9,826 nt of DNA from an uncultured Corynebacterium sp. (GCA_915275065.1 CAJZGD010000090.1:1-9826), one strand, 5' to 3'. Shown: positions 1 to 7,577, numbered from the stretch's first letter. Numbers and translations: made by a program. The notes: generated by a model from the sequence alone, not told the origin.

Positions 1-2
1 CG

Positions 3-944
3 CTCTCCCGATCTGGCGTAGCTACTGCTGGCCCGCGGGACTGGTTGCGTCCTGACGCCACCGGGGCTTGTGAATGGGATGGGGTTGGCTTCTGGGTTCA
101 GCGTTGTGACGTGTTTTCCCCAGCCATGAACCGGAACATCACCGTGCAAATTCAACCTGCACAACGAGGCGGTAACGCTGGGTTCTATCTGCTTGACGGT
201 GCTCGCGCCACCGAACGAGCAAATGCCTGGACCACCGACTCCAATGCCCCGGAGCTCTACGCTAACCACAACATCACCCTGGTGATGCCTGTTGGCGGCC
301 AAGGCACTTTCTATCAGGACTGGCTGCGGCCCGCTAACTACACCGGTGACGGCCCGCTGTTCAAGTGGGAAACCTTCCTTACCAAGGAACTCCCGGCCTA
401 CCTGGAAGGCAACTTCGGTGTTGCCAGGAACAACAACTCCATCGCTGGCCTGTCCATGGGTGGCACCGCTGCCCTGAACCTGGCAGCCCGCAACCCGGAA
501 ATGTTCAAGCAGACCATGAGCTGGTCCGGCTACCTCACCATGTCCGGCCCGGGCATGAGCACCCTGGTGCGTCTGGCCATGCTGGACCTGGGTGGCTTCA
601 ACGTCAATAACATGTACGGTTCGATGTTCAACCCGAACCGCTACGAGAACGACCCCTTCTGGAACATGGGTGCCCTCAAGGGTAAGGACGTGTATGTTTC
701 CGCAGCCAGCGGTTTCTGGAGTGCTGACGACATCATGCGCTACGAAGTGAAGGACCGGATCACCGGCTCCATCCTGGAGGCATTTAGCCTGTACACCACC
801 ACGCTGTGGGAGGCCAAGGCGCGCGCCCAGGGCGTGAATGTGACCGTCAACTATCCGGCAGCAGGCATTCACAACTGGTTGCAGTGGAACTACCAGTTGA
901 ACCTCACCAAGAACCGCGTGCTTGACGTCATGCAAGCTTGGTAA
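3..944 (+). CDS. Trehalose mycolyltransferase (antigen 85 family), 5' end outside window
   Basis: This enzyme should transfer mycolyl (corynomycolyl) groups between trehalose monomycolate and trehalose or arabinogalactan outside the membrane. The frame is open to the left edge. The residues before the TTG at 45 (GPRDWLRPDATGACEW) continue a conserved mycolyltransferase N-terminal stretch, so the true start and signal peptide lie upstream and the TTG is not the start. The alpha/beta-hydrolase triad is visible: Ser in GLSMGG (codon 453-455), Glu in ILEAF (777-779) and His in GIHNW (870-872). The Ser-Glu and Glu-His spacings, 108 and 31 residues, are close to those of Ag85C. FYQDWL and KWETFLTKELP are also family signatures. 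There is no LGFP extension, so this is the short form. From memory, the equivalent place in C. glutamicum, next to cop1, holds a cmt gene. The family call is secure; the exact paralogue is not. Confidence 0.93.
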   Translation, partial: LSRSGVATAGPRDWLRPDATGACEWDGVGFWVQRCDVFSPAMNRNITVQIQPAQRGGNAGFYLLDGARATERANAWTTDSNAPELYANHNITLVMPVGGQGTFYQDWLRPANYTGDGPLFKWETFLTKELPAYLEGNFGVARNNNSIAGLSMGGTAALNLAARNPEMFKQTMSWSGYLTMSGPGMSTLVRLAMLDLGGFNVNNMYGSMFNPNRYENDPFWNMGALKGKDVYVSAASGFWSADDIMRYEVKDRITGSILEAFSLYTTTLWEAKARAQGVNVTVNYPAAGIHNWLQWNYQLNLTKNRVLDVMQAW

Positions 945-967
945 TCCACACATAACGGAAAGAAGTC

Positions 968-1016
968 ACCGGGGTATCGCAATTGTTGGGACTGCGATGC
1001 CCCGGTAGCATTTTGT
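968..1016 (+). terminator. Rho-independent terminator after the first mycolyltransferase
   Basis: A 14-bp stem pairs 968-981 with 993-1006, with a single G-U wobble and an 11-nt loop, followed by TTTT at 1011-1014. It starts 24 bases after the stop codon. It separates the first mycolyltransferase transcript from the cop1 operon. A second, weaker hairpin with one mismatch follows at 1026-1048, without a T tract. Confidence 0.85.
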
Positions 1017-1098
1017 CGGTTTCCCGGTGCGCCGCGCCGCGGGGCACCATGTCGCACCTAAACTTGGCAGGTAACATTTGTGAGCTTTTCGACGAATA

Positions 1099-1127
1099 TT
1101 CCTGTGAGGCCGACAGACCGTTACAAT
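1099..1127 (+). promoter_or_regulatory. Candidate promoter of the cop1 operon
   Basis: TACAAT at 1122-1127 is a good actinobacterial -10 hexamer. It would start RNA near 1134, giving a leader of about 57 nt. At 17-bp spacing the -35 position holds TTCCTG, which is weak, as is common in corynebacteria. It lies between the upstream terminator and cop1, where a promoter is needed. The call is inference from motif and position only. Confidence 0.45.
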
Positions 1128-1190
1128 CGCCAGGGCAGGGGAATCCCCGGTGAATCAGCTCAGTACTAAAAACTTGAAGGATTGAACATA

Positions 1191-3164
1191 ATGCGCGTAA
1201 CTCAACGTCGTTCCTACCAAATAGCCGCCCTTCCGGTGGCCATTGGCTTGGGAGTCTCCCTGCTATTTCCTCCCGCAGCGGTGGCGCAATCAACCACCAG
1301 CGCGAAGCCAACTAGCACGAGCACCAGCAAATCTCGCAGCAGTAATTCGTCAAGCTCGGGAAGCCTGGGGAGCTCCCTGAATGGTTTGACCGATTACCTT
1401 GACACCAATGCGGTGGAACGCACCCCTATTCGCGTGGACGAGCGGCCCCAAATTAATGGCCTGCCCGATGGGGTGTCGGTGGAGCGCGTCAAGTGGATCA
1501 CCGATAGGCGCATCGAACTGCAAATTAAGTCCAAGGTCATGCCGAAAGACGTGGTCAAGGTGCAAATGCTGCTGGCCCGCGATTGGCATTCCCAGCCGAA
1601 TCGGAAATTCCCCGAGGTGTGGGCCCTCGACGGGTTGCGGGCCACCGACATTGAAAGCGGCTGGACCAGCGAAACCAACATTGAACAAATGTTCGCGGAT
1701 AAGAACGTCAATGTGATCTTGCCCGTTGGTGGCGAATCCTCCTTCTACTCCGACTGGCTTTCCGAAGACAACGGCAAGCACTACATGTGGGAGTCCTTCC
1801 TGCTCAATGAGCTTATCCCCGTGCTGAAGAACGGCTATCGGGCCAACGGCGACCGGGCCATCTTCGGCCTGTCCATGGGTGGTACTGCCGCCATGAACCT
1901 GGCCGAGCGCAACCCTGACCTGTTCAAGTTTGTGGGCTCCTTCTCCGGGTATTTGGACACCACCAGCCCCGGCATGCCCGATGCTATCCGCACCGCCCAA
2001 CAAGACGCCGGCGGCTACCACACCGAGGCCATGTGGGGGCCGGACGGTTCCCAACAGTGGATCGACCACGACCCCAAGCTGGGCATTAAGGCGTTGAAGG
2101 GGATGAAGGTGTATGTGTCGGCCGGCTCCGGGCGGGACGATTTCGGCCAACCGGGCTCCGTCGCAAAGCACCCGGCGAACGCCGCCGGTATTGGGCTGGA
2201 AGTCATTTCGCGCATGACCACCCAAACCTTCGTCGACTTCGCCCGCCGGGACGGGGTGGAAGTCACCTCGGTGTTCCGGCCTTCTGGCGTGCACGACTGG
2301 CCCTACTGGCAGTTTGAGATGGGGCAAGCCTGGCCGCACATCGCCGGGGCCCTCAACTTGTCGCAATCCGACCGCGGCGCCGATTGCACCCCTGTCGGGG
2401 CCATCGCCGAAGCCACCAAGGGCGGCGTCATCGGCAACTGCGTGAACAATGAATACGACGTGGCCGGCGGCAAGGGCCAGGACTTTACCAACGGTCGTGC
2501 CTTCTGGTCCCCGAAGACCGGCGCCCAGGCCCTCTACGGCCGCATCGGCACCGTGTACACCGAGCTCGGTGGCCCCGGCTCCTGGCTGGGATTCCCCACC
2601 TCCACGGAACGCGGGCTCGCAAACGGTGGCCGGTTCGTCACCTTCGAACACGGCAATATCTACTGGACCCTGCAAACCGACGCCATTGCCGTGCCCACCG
2701 ACATCGTGAACAAGTGGGGCGACCTCAAGTGGGAAAACGGTGACCTGGGCTACCCGGTGGCCGAAGCCACCGAACACAACGGTGGCCTGGTGCAGAAGTT
2801 CCAAAACGGCTACGTCACTCGCAGCCCCAAGGGCACCAATAACTGGGTGCGGGGCGCCATTGCCGCCAAGTACGGTGAGCTGCAAACCGCAAAGTCCAAG
2901 CTGGGCTACCCCACCTCCGATGAGAAATCCATCAATGGTGGCGCCTTCCAAGAGTTCGAAAACGGCAACATTTACTGGTCCCCCGCTACCGGTGCTCACG
3001 TTATCTACTACGGCGACATTTATAAGGCTTGGGGCGAAAAGGGCTACGAGCAGGGCGAATACGGCTACCCCACCTCCGATCAGGAGTCTGCTAGCGGTTC
3101 CATCACCTTCCAGGGTGGTAAAATGAGTCAATCCAATGGCAAAGTCCGCGAGGAGCGAAATTAG
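1191..3164 (+). CDS. cop1: Mycolyltransferase with LGFP repeats (Cop1/PS1 type)
   Basis: Secreted mycolyltransferase of the major corynebacterial envelope protein type. I chose the ATG at 1191 because GAAGGA lies 9 nt upstream; an in-frame TTG at 1182 is less likely. The resulting 657 residues equal the length I recall for C. glutamicum Cop1. Residues 1-32 form a signal peptide ending in AVA-Q. A Ser/Thr-rich linker (about 34-62) follows. The hydrolase domain (about 70-390) has Ser228 in GLSMGG, Glu337 and His368 in GVHDW. The C-terminal part (about 400-650) carries LGFP repeats, seen at WLGFPTS (465-471), DLGYPVA (518-524), KLGYPTS (570-576) and EYGYPTS (623-629), each with a nearby F-x-N/HG-x-I/V-Y-like strand. 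These repeats are thought to bind the cell-wall arabinogalactan. It is the first gene of a tight operon, and its TAG overlaps the next GTG. Confidence 0.95.
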   Translation: MRVTQRRSYQIAALPVAIGLGVSLLFPPAAVAQSTTSAKPTSTSTSKSRSSNSSSSGSLGSSLNGLTDYLDTNAVERTPIRVDERPQINGLPDGVSVERVKWITDRRIELQIKSKVMPKDVVKVQMLLARDWHSQPNRKFPEVWALDGLRATDIESGWTSETNIEQMFADKNVNVILPVGGESSFYSDWLSEDNGKHYMWESFLLNELIPVLKNGYRANGDRAIFGLSMGGTAAMNLAERNPDLFKFVGSFSGYLDTTSPGMPDAIRTAQQDAGGYHTEAMWGPDGSQQWIDHDPKLGIKALKGMKVYVSAGSGRDDFGQPGSVAKHPANAAGIGLEVISRMTTQTFVDFARRDGVEVTSVFRPSGVHDWPYWQFEMGQAWPHIAGALNLSQSDRGADCTPVGAIAEATKGGVIGNCVNNEYDVAGGKGQDFTNGRAFWSPKTGAQALYGRIGTVYTELGGPGSWLGFPTSTERGLANGGRFVTFEHGNIYWTLQTDAIAVPTDIVNKWGDLKWENGDLGYPVAEATEHNGGLVQKFQNGYVTRSPKGTNNWVRGAIAAKYGELQTAKSKLGYPTSDEKSINGGAFQEFENGNIYWSPATGAHVIYYGDIYKAWGEKGYEQGEYGYPTSDQESASGSITFQGGKMSQSNGKVREERN

Positions 3165-3703
3165 TGAAACGCCTGTTAGCGACAGGAATCCTTACCCTGT
3201 CCGTCATAACCGCTGGTGCTGGCCTCAGCGCCTGCGGTAGTTCCACCGTGAGCGATGATGCTACGGCATCCGCATCCAACGCCCCCATCGCGCCCCTGAA
3301 GGGCTCCGGTGGTTCGGGTGCAACTTCAGGTGCGGCCGGGGCCTCCGATGGCGCTGGTGCCGGCGCTAGCGGGGCTGGTGGCTCCGGCGGTGCCGGTGAG
3401 AGCGGTAACGCCGCCCCGCCGGCTGATGGGCCAGCCCAAGAAGTATCGTCCATTCCCACGCCGGCCCAACAGTTGAGCGATGCGGATAAGACCTACTTCG
3501 ATGCCCTCACGGCTGGTGGTATTAAGGTGGAAGGCGCCGAAAACCAAATGATCGGCGCCGCCCAGGTTGTGTGCCAAAACCAATTCCCGCAGGCTGTGCA
3601 GGCAGTCGGTGGGCAATTGGTAGAGCAGAAGCGTACCTCGCTGTCGCCCGAAGAAGCCGTTTCCCTGATTGAAACGTCGGCACGCAAAGCCTATTGCTCT
3701 TAA
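3164..3703 (+). CDS. DUF732-like lipoprotein
   Basis: Predicted lipoprotein of unknown function on the outer face of the membrane. The GTG start shares its first base with the stop of cop1, and AGGAG lies 8 nt upstream, which suggests translational coupling. Residues 1-23 are a lipoprotein signal and LSAC (21-24) is the lipobox, so Cys24 would be lipidated. Residues 45-90 are almost all Gly, Ala and Ser, probably a flexible tether. The C-terminal 80 residues resemble DUF732: a DADKTYFDALTAGGI helix start, then Cys137 and Cys178, which could form a disulphide, and a YC-type terminus. C. glutamicum has a secreted protein of unknown function in the same place (recalled). Its position between cop1 and the lipase suggests a role in mycolate envelope assembly, but nothing in the sequence shows an enzyme. 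Confidence 0.85.
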   Translation: MKRLLATGILTLSVITAGAGLSACGSSTVSDDATASASNAPIAPLKGSGGSGATSGAAGASDGAGAGASGAGGSGGAGESGNAAPPADGPAQEVSSIPTPAQQLSDADKTYFDALTAGGIKVEGAENQMIGAAQVVCQNQFPQAVQAVGGQLVEQKRTSLSPEEAVSLIETSARKAYCS

Positions 3704-3722
3704 CGCCGATCCAAGGAAGTTC

Positions 3723-4637
3723 ATGAAGAAAGTTCTCACCGTTCTTGCCGCGCTTGTGGTGATTGTTGTGGTTGCTGCAGGTGCGCAGCAATGGTTGAGT
3801 CAAACCAATAACGGTGGCCAGGTCGGCCCGCCCGAAGCCTCCGAGGCAACCATGGTGACCCAACCCGAGCACTGTCCCCGGGTTGAGGTGCTTGTTGCGC
3901 CCGGCACGTGGGAATCCTCCAAGACCGATGACCCGTTCAATCCCACGGCGAATCCTAATTCGTTTATGTTGAACATTTCCCGGCCGTTGCAGGAAACCTA
4001 TCCGGCCCACGAGGTGAAGGTATGGACCCTGCCGTACACGGCGCAGTTTAAGAACATTAACTCCCAAAACGAGATGCCGTACGACGAATCCCGGGAGGAA
4101 GGCATCGCCACCATGGAGACCGAAATGCGGGACGTGTTCCGGGAATGCCCCCTCACCGACTATGTGCTCACCGGGTTCTCCCAGGGTGCGGTCATTGCTG
4201 GGGACATTGCCAATAAGATCGGCACCGGCACCGGGGTGGTTCCAGCGGAGCGGATCCGGGGCGTGGCATTGATCGCTGACGGCCGGCGGGAACCCAACGT
4301 GGGCCAGCATGTAGGCAACCCGGTTGGTGGTGTGGGTGCGGAAATCGCCCTGCAGCCCCTCAACCTGCTGGTGCAGCCCGTCGTGCCCGGCGCCACCATG
4401 CGGGGTCCCCGGCAGGGCGGCTTCGGCGCCCTGAACGATCGTACGTTCGAAATTTGCGCCCCGAACGATGCCATTTGTGACGCCCCCCGGGAGATCGGCA
4501 ATGCTCTGGGTCGGGCCACCGAAATGGTGCAGGCCAACGGTGTGCACTCGGTGTACGCCACCAACCCCTATGTGATTCCCGACACCACCGCGAATCAGTG
4601 GGTTTTGGAATGGGCGAAAGGGCTCATTAACCAGTAA
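3723..4637 (+). CDS. Cutinase-family lipase/phospholipase (Rv3802c/Culp6-like)
   Basis: Membrane-anchored or exported serine esterase of the cutinase family, 304 residues. The M. tuberculosis homologue in the same gene cluster, Rv3802c (Culp6), is an envelope phospholipase/thioesterase. The start is the ATG at 3723, with AAGGA 5 nt upstream; a longer reading from 3669 would overlap the previous gene. Residues 4-21 form a hydrophobic N-terminal segment. The catalytic Ser153 sits in GFSQGA. Asp249 lies between Cys245 and Cys252 in the cutinase C-x6-C loop, and His275 is in NGVHSVY. Cys51 and Cys142 may form the second disulphide. The gene starts 19 bp after the lipoprotein gene and ends the operon. 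Its last 11 bp overlap the convergent kinase-like gene. Confidence 0.9.
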   Translation: MKKVLTVLAALVVIVVVAAGAQQWLSQTNNGGQVGPPEASEATMVTQPEHCPRVEVLVAPGTWESSKTDDPFNPTANPNSFMLNISRPLQETYPAHEVKVWTLPYTAQFKNINSQNEMPYDESREEGIATMETEMRDVFRECPLTDYVLTGFSQGAVIAGDIANKIGTGTGVVPAERIRGVALIADGRREPNVGQHVGNPVGGVGAEIALQPLNLLVQPVVPGATMRGPRQGGFGALNDRTFEICAPNDAICDAPREIGNALGRATEMVQANGVHSVYATNPYVIPDTTANQWVLEWAKGLINQ

Positions 4638-5076
4638 CGATGATGCTTCGGCGCCCGTCGAGGTGTTCGTCCCACCGCTCGTAGTAAGCGGTGATGGCGA
4701 GCACCTCGTCCCAGTTGAGGGTTCCTCGCTTTTCGACGCGCCTTCGGTGCTCAACCTCGTCCGGGAGCACGCATTCGAATTGGATGAGCCTCGCCCGATG
4801 CTGTTCGGCCAGGTCCCGGAATATGGCCCGGGTGTGGTGCATGGGGTTGACCGCATCAATGATCACGGTGCGGCCCAGCTCTAGGTTGTCGCCGGCCAGG
4901 TGGGCGATGGCCTGGTAGCCGTAGTCCTTGAGGTCGTTGTTGTCGGCCATGCGGATGAAGGGTGCCTCCAGGGTGTCGAGGCGGAGGTAGACGGCGCGGA
5001 GCGCGTCGGCAAGCGATCGTGCCTGGGTGGTTTTGCCCACGCCTGGCAGACCGGCGAAAACAATGAGTCTGCTCAT
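4627..5076 (-). CDS. Small P-loop kinase-like ATPase
   Basis: A 149-residue cytoplasmic P-loop NTPase of the AAA_33/zeta-like small kinase group; its substrate is unknown. Walker A is GLPGVGKT at residues 9-16. TVIIDAVNP (70-78) is a Walker B-like strand with Asp74. HRRRVEKR (110-117) is an arginine-rich, lid-like segment. It is a complete compact fold of the size seen for small-molecule or nucleotide kinases. It lies on the minus strand, converges on the lipase gene with an 11-bp overlap of coding ends, and diverges from fadD32. The ATG at 5076 has only a weak upstream ribosome site (GGGG), and a TAGACT hexamer sits 6 bp before it, so a leaderless message is possible. Nothing visible links it to mycolate metabolism. 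No antitoxin-like partner is present, so a zeta-toxin role is unlikely. Confidence 0.82.
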   Translation of the reverse strand: MSRLIVFAGLPGVGKTTQARSLADALRAVYLRLDTLEAPFIRMADNNDLKDYGYQAIAHLAGDNLELGRTVIIDAVNPMHHTRAIFRDLAEQHRARLIQFECVLPDEVEHRRRVEKRGTLNWDEVLAITAYYERWDEHLDGRRSIIVTG

Positions 5077-5082
5077 GCCCCA

Positions 5083-5088
5083 AGTCTA
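5083..5088 (-). promoter_or_regulatory. Possible leaderless -10 element of the kinase-like gene
   Basis: On the minus strand TAGACT lies 6 bp before the ATG at 5076, which would place the RNA start at or next to the start codon. TTGACA occurs further upstream but with a spacer of only 13 bp, so it does not form a standard promoter with this hexamer. The weak ribosome site fits a leaderless message. Low certainty. Confidence 0.3.
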
Positions 5089-5144
5089 GGTTGGAATTTG
5101 CTGTCAATTTGGGAGAATGAGAGTTAATTTTGCTCTGCAAGTAA

Positions 5145-5150
5145 TACACT
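5145..5150 (+). promoter_or_regulatory. Candidate -10 element of fadD32
   Basis: TACACT matches the TAnAnT form of actinobacterial -10 boxes. RNA would start near 5157, giving a leader of about 56 nt. The region where the -35 would lie is AT-rich (GTTAATT) but has no clear TTGACA. An inverted repeat starts exactly at the predicted RNA start. Confidence 0.45.
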
Positions 5151-5155
5151 GGTGG

Positions 5156-5177
5156 CTGGTTACGATGGAGTAACCAG
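5156..5177 (+). promoter_or_regulatory. Perfect inverted repeat in the fadD32 leader (operator candidate)
   Basis: CTGGTTAC-N6-GTAACCAG: two perfect 8-bp arms with a 6-bp spacer, 35 bp before the fadD32 ATG and just after the candidate -10. The position at the transcription start suits a repressor site. It could also form a small leader RNA hairpin. I do not recognise the regulator. Confidence 0.5.
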
Positions 5178-5212
5178 AAGCGCAATTTCAATCGATTTTA
5201 TCGAGGAGACAC

Positions 5213-7066
5213 ATGGATTTACATGCGATTATCGGCCAGTTCTTCAACGAGAAAGGTGAGATCACCCTCCAGCCTGAGGTGACGCTCGCCGGCATGTGCG
5301 AAGTCCTTTACCAGACGGAGAAGGCGGCCGGCACCACTGGTCGAAAGACCTTGCGATTCTGGGATTTCTCGCAGTCCCGCGATGGCGAAATCGTGGAATA
5401 CTCCCGTGACCAGATCAATACCCGCATTAAGGCTGTTGCGGCTAGGTTGCAGCAGGTGGGCACCATTGGCGATCGGGTGGCCATCCTTGCCAATAACTCC
5501 CCAGAATATGTGTTCGCAATGTTGGGGGCCATGTATGCCGGCATGGTGCCGGTGCCGCTGTATGACCCCAATGAGCCCGGCCACGCCGACCACCTCAAGG
5601 CGGTGATTTCGGATTCCGCCCCCAAGGCTGTGCTCACCAATGCCCGGTCCGCAGGTGCGGTGCGCACGTTCTTCGCCGATATTCCCGGCCGGGAGCGGCC
5701 CCGTGTGCTGTCGGTGGATTCCCTGCCGGATTCCCTGGCCGAAAGCTTTGCCAATCCCCTGGAAAACCCGGCCGCCCAGCAATTCCTGGCCGCCAGCGGC
5801 AAGCTGCCGGTGGACTTGACCGCTTTCCTGCAATACACTTCCGGCTCCACCCGGGTGCCGGCCGGCGTGGTGTTGACCAACCGGTCCATTCTCACCAACG
5901 TGCTGCAGATTTTCACCGCCGCCCAGTTGAAGACCCCCCTCCGGCTGGTCACCTGGCTGCCGCTGCACCACGACATGGGCATCGTGCTGGCCACCTTTGT
6001 GACCATTCTCGGCCTGAACATGGACCTGATGTCACCACGCGATTTCATCCAGCAGCCCGCCCGGTGGGTGAACCAGCTGCATGCGGAGCATGAGGGCGAA
6101 AACGTGTATTCGGTTATTCCGAACTTTGCCATGGATTTGGCCATGCGCTACGGGCTGCCGGCCGCCCGCCCGGATTTGGACCTGTCCCAGGTGGATGGCC
6201 TGATTTTGGGTTCCGAGCCGGTGACTGAAAAGTCCATGGAGGCCTTCATTTCGGCGTTTGCGAAGCATGGGTTGAGTCGGGCTGCGGTGCGTCCCTCCTA
6301 TGGCCTGGCCGAGGCGTCGCTGCTGGTCACGACGCCGCAAACTCCGAATCGTCCCCTGATTAACTATTTTGATCGGGAGGCGCTGTCCGAGGGGCGCGGT
6401 GTGGTGGTTGCGCGCAATGAGGATTCGGTTTCGTTTGCCTCCAACGGCCAGGTAGTGCGTCCGCAACTTCTTGCGATTGTTGACCCCGAAACCCGCGCCG
6501 AGGTTCCCGACGGCACCGTGGGTGAGCTGTGGTGTTATGGCGCTAACATTGCCGCCGGCTACCTGAACCGCCCCGAGGAAACCGAAGAGACGTTCCATAA
6601 CACCCTGGTGACCCCGTTGGCGGAGAATTCCCGGGCTTCCGGCGCGCCTGCCGACGCCCAATGGTTGGCCACCGGCGACCTGGCTGTCATCGTCGACAGC
6701 GAGGTCTATATCACCGGCCGACTCAAGGACCTCATCATCATTGCCGGTCGTAACCACTATCCGCAGGACATCGAGTACACGGTTGCTCACGCCTCGGCTC
6801 AAATCCGGCCGGCTGCCGTTGCGGCCTTCGCTGTTGAGGGCGAGGATGTGGAACGGCTTATCATCCTTGCGGAGCGTGACCTGGACAAGGTTGAGGCCGA
6901 TGATGCCGACGCCATTGCCGCCATTCGTGCCGCTGTCACGGAAGCCCATGGTGTGGTTCCTGCCGACATCCGTATCACCGCCCCGGATACCATCATCCGT
7001 TCTTCCGCCGGCAAGATTGCCCGCCGGGTGAACAAGAAGCACTATCAGGAGGCTGCCGCCGACTAG
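5213..7066 (+). CDS. fadD32: Long-chain fatty-acyl-AMP ligase FadD32
   Basis: Activates the long (mero)mycolyl chain to an acyl-adenylate and transfers it to the N-terminal carrier domain of Pks13, in the cytoplasm. At 617 residues it is near the family length. The ATG has GAGGAG 4 nt upstream. Motifs in order: the ATP/AMP P-loop YTSGSTRVPAG (208-218), SYGLAE (362-367), ATGDL (486-490), and GRLKDLIIIAGRNHYPQDIE (502-521), the hinge and C-domain motif of fatty-acyl-AMP ligases. The catalytic Lys is at 601 in SSAGKIAR. The N-terminal FNEKGEI and the YTSGSTRVPAG form are typical of FadD32 rather than acyl-CoA synthetases. It is followed by a terminator, and its usual partner pks13 is displaced by about 2.5 kb. 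Confidence 0.95.
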   Translation: MDLHAIIGQFFNEKGEITLQPEVTLAGMCEVLYQTEKAAGTTGRKTLRFWDFSQSRDGEIVEYSRDQINTRIKAVAARLQQVGTIGDRVAILANNSPEYVFAMLGAMYAGMVPVPLYDPNEPGHADHLKAVISDSAPKAVLTNARSAGAVRTFFADIPGRERPRVLSVDSLPDSLAESFANPLENPAAQQFLAASGKLPVDLTAFLQYTSGSTRVPAGVVLTNRSILTNVLQIFTAAQLKTPLRLVTWLPLHHDMGIVLATFVTILGLNMDLMSPRDFIQQPARWVNQLHAEHEGENVYSVIPNFAMDLAMRYGLPAARPDLDLSQVDGLILGSEPVTEKSMEAFISAFAKHGLSRAAVRPSYGLAEASLLVTTPQTPNRPLINYFDREALSEGRGVVVARNEDSVSFASNGQVVRPQLLAIVDPETRAEVPDGTVGELWCYGANIAAGYLNRPEETEETFHNTLVTPLAENSRASGAPADAQWLATGDLAVIVDSEVYITGRLKDLIIIAGRNHYPQDIEYTVAHASAQIRPAAVAAFAVEGEDVERLIILAERDLDKVEADDADAIAAIRAAVTEAHGVVPADIRITAPDTIIRSSAGKIARRVNKKHYQEAAAD

Positions 7067-7136
7067 CGAAGGAAGCGAAAGACGGCTTTGGGCCTTCTCT
7101 CCCCCTCCTTGAGGTGAGGGCTTGATGGGCCTGCCG

Positions 7137-7166
7137 GGCCTGGTTGCTAACGAGCCAGGCCTTTTT
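7137..7166 (+). terminator. Rho-independent terminator after fadD32
   Basis: GGCCTGG (7137-7143) pairs with CCAGGCC (7155-7161) around an 11-nt loop, followed at once by TTTTT (7162-7166). It is 70 bp after the fadD32 stop and would end transcription before the accessory region, so pks13 probably does not depend on fadD32 read-through. Confidence 0.8.
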
Positions 7167-7242
7167 CCATGCCCGGGTGCCTGGTGCCAGGGGCTCCAGG
7201 GGTGGTTTGTTGTGGGGTGGGGGCGGGGGCGTGGTCCGCTAG

Positions 7243-7276
7243 CCCGTTGGTCCGTTGGTCCGTTGGTCCGCGTTGG
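7243..7276. repeat. Short tandem array of CCGTTGG units
   Basis: Four units in a row: CCCGTTGG, TCCGTTGG, TCCGTTGG, TCCGCGTTGG. It runs straight into CCCG and the first 65-bp palindrome copy, whose end (CCGTTAGCTGGG) resembles the array unit. It is probably a replication-slippage product at the edge of the element. Confidence 0.8.
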
Positions 7277-7280
7277 CCCG

Positions 7281-7345
7281 TTAGCTGGGTTTCGCCCTGT
7301 TTCGGCTCTGATCTGGCCTGTTTTCGGGGAAAGCCCAGCTAACGC
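7281..7345. repeat. 65-bp palindromic element, copy 1
   Basis: Begins TTAGCTGGGTTTC and ends GGGAAAGCCCAGCTAACGC. The outer 10-bp arms (7280-7289 and 7334-7343) are perfect inverted repeats. Inside are two direct repeats of CTGTTT(T)CGG. The core length is exactly that of the other two copies. It lies downstream of the 3' end of the nuclease-like gene. Confidence 0.8.
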
Positions 7346-7535
7346 CGGTGCCGGCGGCCGCAGAGGCAGTCGCTGCTGGCTGCAGCTGGGCGCAGCCGGT
7401 CACTTAGCAGGTGTTTGGCAGGCGCAGGTGCGCGCCAGAGGATGCTTCATGATGGGTGTTAGGGCCTCAACTCTGCCTAACTCTCCCTGATTCCTCGATT
7501 TCTCCCTTAGGAAGCATGCCAAAAGCCCCCGGCCC

Positions 7536-7558
7536 GGCTCACGCCACCCCCTTGAGCC
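7536..7558 (-). terminator. Weak hairpin at the end of the nuclease-like gene
   Basis: Reading the minus strand, GGCTCA-N11-TGAGCC lies 20 bp after the stop and is followed by a GC-rich stretch and TTTT about 15 bases later. The stem is only 6 bp and the T tract is not adjacent, so a terminator role is doubtful. Confidence 0.25.
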
Positions 7559-7577
7559 CTCCCCCGAAACCCCTGGG

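Larger units (their letters stand above)
7167..7577. other. Intergenic region with no supported gene
   Basis: GC-rich DNA between the fadD32 terminator and the end of the nuclease-like gene. It holds a G-tract cluster (7214-7229), a tandem 8-mer array (7243-7276), one copy of the 65-bp palindrome (7281-7345), an inverted repeat of ATGCTTC (7442-7448) with GAAGCAT (7511-7517), and a small hairpin at 7536-7558. Open frames crossing it run through the terminator and repeats and do not look like proteins. Confidence 0.7.

Noticed and set aside
45..944. TTG at 45 as the start of the first mycolyltransferase
   Set aside because: Upstream in-frame residues continue the conserved domain and the frame is open to the window edge, so the gene begins outside.
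1350..3131. 593-codon open frame on the minus strand opposite cop1
   Set aside because: Composition is a mirror of GC-rich cop1 codons, with no domain and no ribosome site. cop1 has a signal peptide, catalytic triad and LGFP repeats.
3522..4859. 445-codon minus-strand frame opposite the lipoprotein and lipase genes
   Set aside because: Shadow of the plus-strand genes, which carry recognisable motifs.
6032..7042. 336-codon minus-strand frame opposite fadD32
   Set aside because: Shadow of fadD32; His/Gly-rich sequence without a fold signature.
7122..7490. 122-codon plus-strand frame after fadD32
   Set aside because: Runs through the fadD32 terminator, the tandem array and palindrome copy 1; peptide is low-complexity Gly/Trp/Arg.
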